Shown here: piece after piece, positions 6,640-8,009 of the stretch | Layout: the number at the start of each line of letters is the position of its first letter | How positions within the stretch are numbered: the first letter of the stretch is position 1 | The notes under the pieces: model-generated | Seen by the model: only the letters and a program-made list of their open reading frames with translations | What the model was told of the DNA's origin: nothing | The model's database searches: none | DNA from: Cytophagales bacterium | GTDB taxonomy: Bacteria; Bacteroidota; Bacteroidia; Cytophagales; Cyclobacteriaceae | Direction: 5' to 3' | NCBI GenBank assembly: GCA_003500135.1 | Contig: DNTA01000170.1 | Span: forward strand, 1 to 8,009 | DNA: 8,009 bases | Position numbers and translations under genes: made by a program

Positions 6640-7932
6640 TTATAAACTGCTATAAGCGAATTTTCTGATCTTATTTTTGAACACGCCTTTCACATCAAAA
6701 ATCAGAGCTTTGTCATTGGCAAAAACAGCAAATTGCCCTTCGCTCATTTGGGTATACTCATGATGGCTAACCGCTAAAACAATGGCATCGTAAGGGCCGT
6801 TAGGATCACATATCAGGTCAATGCCGTATTCCTCCTTAAACTCTTCCGGGTCGGCATGTGGGTCAATGGCATCTACATGGACCATGTATTCCTGCAATTC
6901 ATTGATCATATCCGGCACTTTGGAATTCCGGATATCAGATACATTTTCCTTGAAAGTAACCCCCATCACCAATACTTTGGTTTGTTTAAGCGACTTATCC
7001 TGACTGATCAGATATTGAATCACTTCCCTGGCAATTCTACCTCCTACAGAATCATTGATCTCCCTACCGGCCAAAATCACCCTGGCATGATAACCTAATG
7101 CGTCGGCCTTATGAGTTAAGTAGTAAGGGTCTACACCAATGCAGTGCCCGCCTACAAGACCGGGGGAAAATTTAAGGAAGTTCCATTTTGTACCCGACGC
7201 CTCCAATACTTCGTACGTATTGATGTCCATTTTTTTGAAAATTATGGACAATTCGTTCATCAATGCGATATTCAAATCGCGCTGTGTATTTTCAATTACT
7301 TTTGATGCCTCGGCCACTTTAATAGTCGAGGCCTTATGGATTCCGGCTTTAATTATGCTTCCATACATATCCGAAACAAAATCCAATGTTGCCTTATTGC
7401 TACCACTTACCACTTTTGTGATTTTAGTAAGTGTATGTTCCCGGTCTCCCGGGTTGATGCGTTCGGGACTGTAGCCAACTTCAAAGTCTTCGCCAAATTT
7501 CAATCCGGAAACACGTTCGAGCGCCGGAACACAGTCCTCTTCTGTACAGCCCGGATAAACTGTAGATTCAAACACCACCACATCGCCTTTTGATATTACC
7601 TTTCCCACTGTTTCACACGCTTTGATGAGAGGTGTGAGATCGGGGTTCTTATATTGGTCAATCGGAGTTGGTACGGCTACCACATAAAAAGAAGCCTTAT
7701 TCAGAGGGGCCATGTCAGAGGTGAACTTTATATCGCAACCTTCAAAAGCCGAAGAGTCCAGTTCGTTGCTGGGATCCTGGCCTTTTTTCATCATTTCCAC
7801 CCGTTTTTGGTGAATATCAAAACCGATCACACGAAACTTTCTGGCAAACTCAAGCGCAACCGGCAGGCCTACATACCCCAAACCCACTACACAAATTGTT
7901 TTCTCTTTTCTTAAATAACTATTGACGTCCAT
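6640..7932 (-). CDS. UDP-N-acetylhexosamine 6-dehydrogenase (TviB/WbpO-like)
   Basis: This 430-residue enzyme belongs to the UDP-glucose/GDP-mannose dehydrogenase family, which oxidises C6 of a UDP-sugar to the uronic acid using two NAD+. The N-terminal Rossmann fold carries GLGYVG (17-22), with the acidic D39 ending the second strand. The central part has ESTVYPGCTE (122-131), the ERINPGD loop (157-163) and K211 in EASKVIENTQRDLNIALMNE. The catalytic cysteine is C264 in GGHCIGVDPYY. The C-terminal NAD/UDP-binding domain includes GVTFKENVSDIRNSK (324-338). Overall wording is closest to TviB/WbpO-type enzymes, which act on UDP-GlcNAc or UDP-GalNAc, rather than to UDP-glucose or ManNAc dehydrogenases. 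The exact sugar cannot be fixed by eye. The ATG at 7932 is firm because an in-frame TGA lies at 7954-7956. It is the first gene of the operon seen here and supplies an acidic sugar precursor. Confidence 0.93.
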   Translation of the reverse strand: MDVNSYLRKEKTICVVGLGYVGLPVALEFARKFRVIGFDIHQKRVEMMKKGQDPSNELDSSAFEGCDIKFTSDMAPLNKASFYVVAVPTPIDQYKNPDLTPLIKACETVGKVISKGDVVVFESTVYPGCTEEDCVPALERVSGLKFGEDFEVGYSPERINPGDREHTLTKITKVVSGSNKATLDFVSDMYGSIIKAGIHKASTIKVAEASKVIENTQRDLNIALMNELSIIFKKMDINTYEVLEASGTKWNFLKFSPGLVGGHCIGVDPYYLTHKADALGYHARVILAGREINDSVGGRIAREVIQYLISQDKSLKQTKVLVMGVTFKENVSDIRNSKVPDMINELQEYMVHVDAIDPHADPEEFKEEYGIDLICDPNGPYDAIVLAVSHHEYTQMSEGQFAVFANDKALIFDVKGVFKNKIRKFAYSSL

Positions 7933-7966
7933 GTTGAAAAAATATTGTCGACATCATTTTTGCGAT

Positions 7967-7981
7967 GCCAAAAATTTGGGC
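7967..7981. repeat. Imperfect palindrome upstream of the EPS operon
   Basis: GCCAAAAATTTGGGC matches its own reverse complement at 12 of 15 positions, and it lies 35 nt before the dehydrogenase start codon. It could be an operator or just part of an AT-rich intergenic stretch. No TAnnTTTG promoter box is present between 7933 and 8009 on the minus strand. The closest is AATTTTTG, overlapping this palindrome, with one mismatch. The window ends 28 nt further on, so I cannot tell whether a gene or promoter lies immediately upstream. Confidence 0.2.
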
Positions 7982-8009
7982 AACATTTTAAACCTGGATC
8001 ATGCATTAG

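Noticed and set aside
6821..7914. Plus-strand open frames opposite the dehydrogenase (6821-7003, 6856-7098, 7139-7474, 7336-7593, 7654-7914)
   Set aside because: They overlap a strongly conserved enzyme gene on the other strand and have no family resemblance.
7933..8009. Promoter for the EPS operon just upstream of the dehydrogenase
   Set aside because: No TAnnTTTG box occurs on the minus strand here. The nearest match (AATTTTTG) lacks a -33 partner at correct spacing, and the operon may start beyond the window.
1..8009. CRISPR array, insertion sequence, phage or defence genes
   Set aside because: No spaced direct repeats, terminal inverted repeats, transposase or integrase motifs were seen. 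All coding space is accounted for by the six genes.

Overview
The window suggests a Bacteroidota chromosome, most like the Cytophagales/Flammeovirga side of the phylum. The evidence is a TAnnTTTG-type -7 promoter box upstream of rpsA, a long S1 protein with a charged C-terminal tail, almost no Shine-Dalgarno sequences in the second operon, and a short exosortase sitting in a capsule/exopolysaccharide (EPS) operon. Genus or species cannot be read from it.

Layout. Positions 1-133 hold no gene I can support. A promoter box (134-141) and a structured leader (146-253) precede rpsA (254-2296, plus strand), which encodes ribosomal protein S1 with six S1 domains and a roughly 140-residue Lys/Glu/Ala/Pro tail. 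A hairpin terminator follows (2322-2353). The rest of the window is one tightly packed minus-strand operon that converges on rpsA. In transcription order it encodes a UDP-N-acetylhexosamine 6-dehydrogenase-like enzyme (7932-6640), an exosortase/archaeosortase-family membrane protease (6636-6088), a four-helix membrane protein of unknown function (6095-5643), a Wza-type polysaccharide export lipoprotein (5633-4833) and a Wzc-type chain-length regulator/tyrosine kinase (4826-2424). Gaps between these genes are 3, -8, 9 and 6 nt. The upstream part of the operon, if any, lies beyond position 8009.

How the genes fit together. The dehydrogenase would make a UDP-hexuronic acid precursor. Wza and Wzc form the export and length-control machinery, with Wzc cycling through phosphorylation of an unusual Gly-Tyr repeat tail. 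The exosortase and its small partner would process, and possibly anchor, proteins bearing a C-terminal sorting signal as the polysaccharide is made, as proposed for exosortase/EPS loci in other phyla. No sorting substrate, glycosyltransferase, flippase, polymerase or phosphatase is visible here. The most interesting material is the exosortase pair embedded between sugar-precursor and export genes, the Tyr-Gly tail of the kinase, and the folded rpsA leader.
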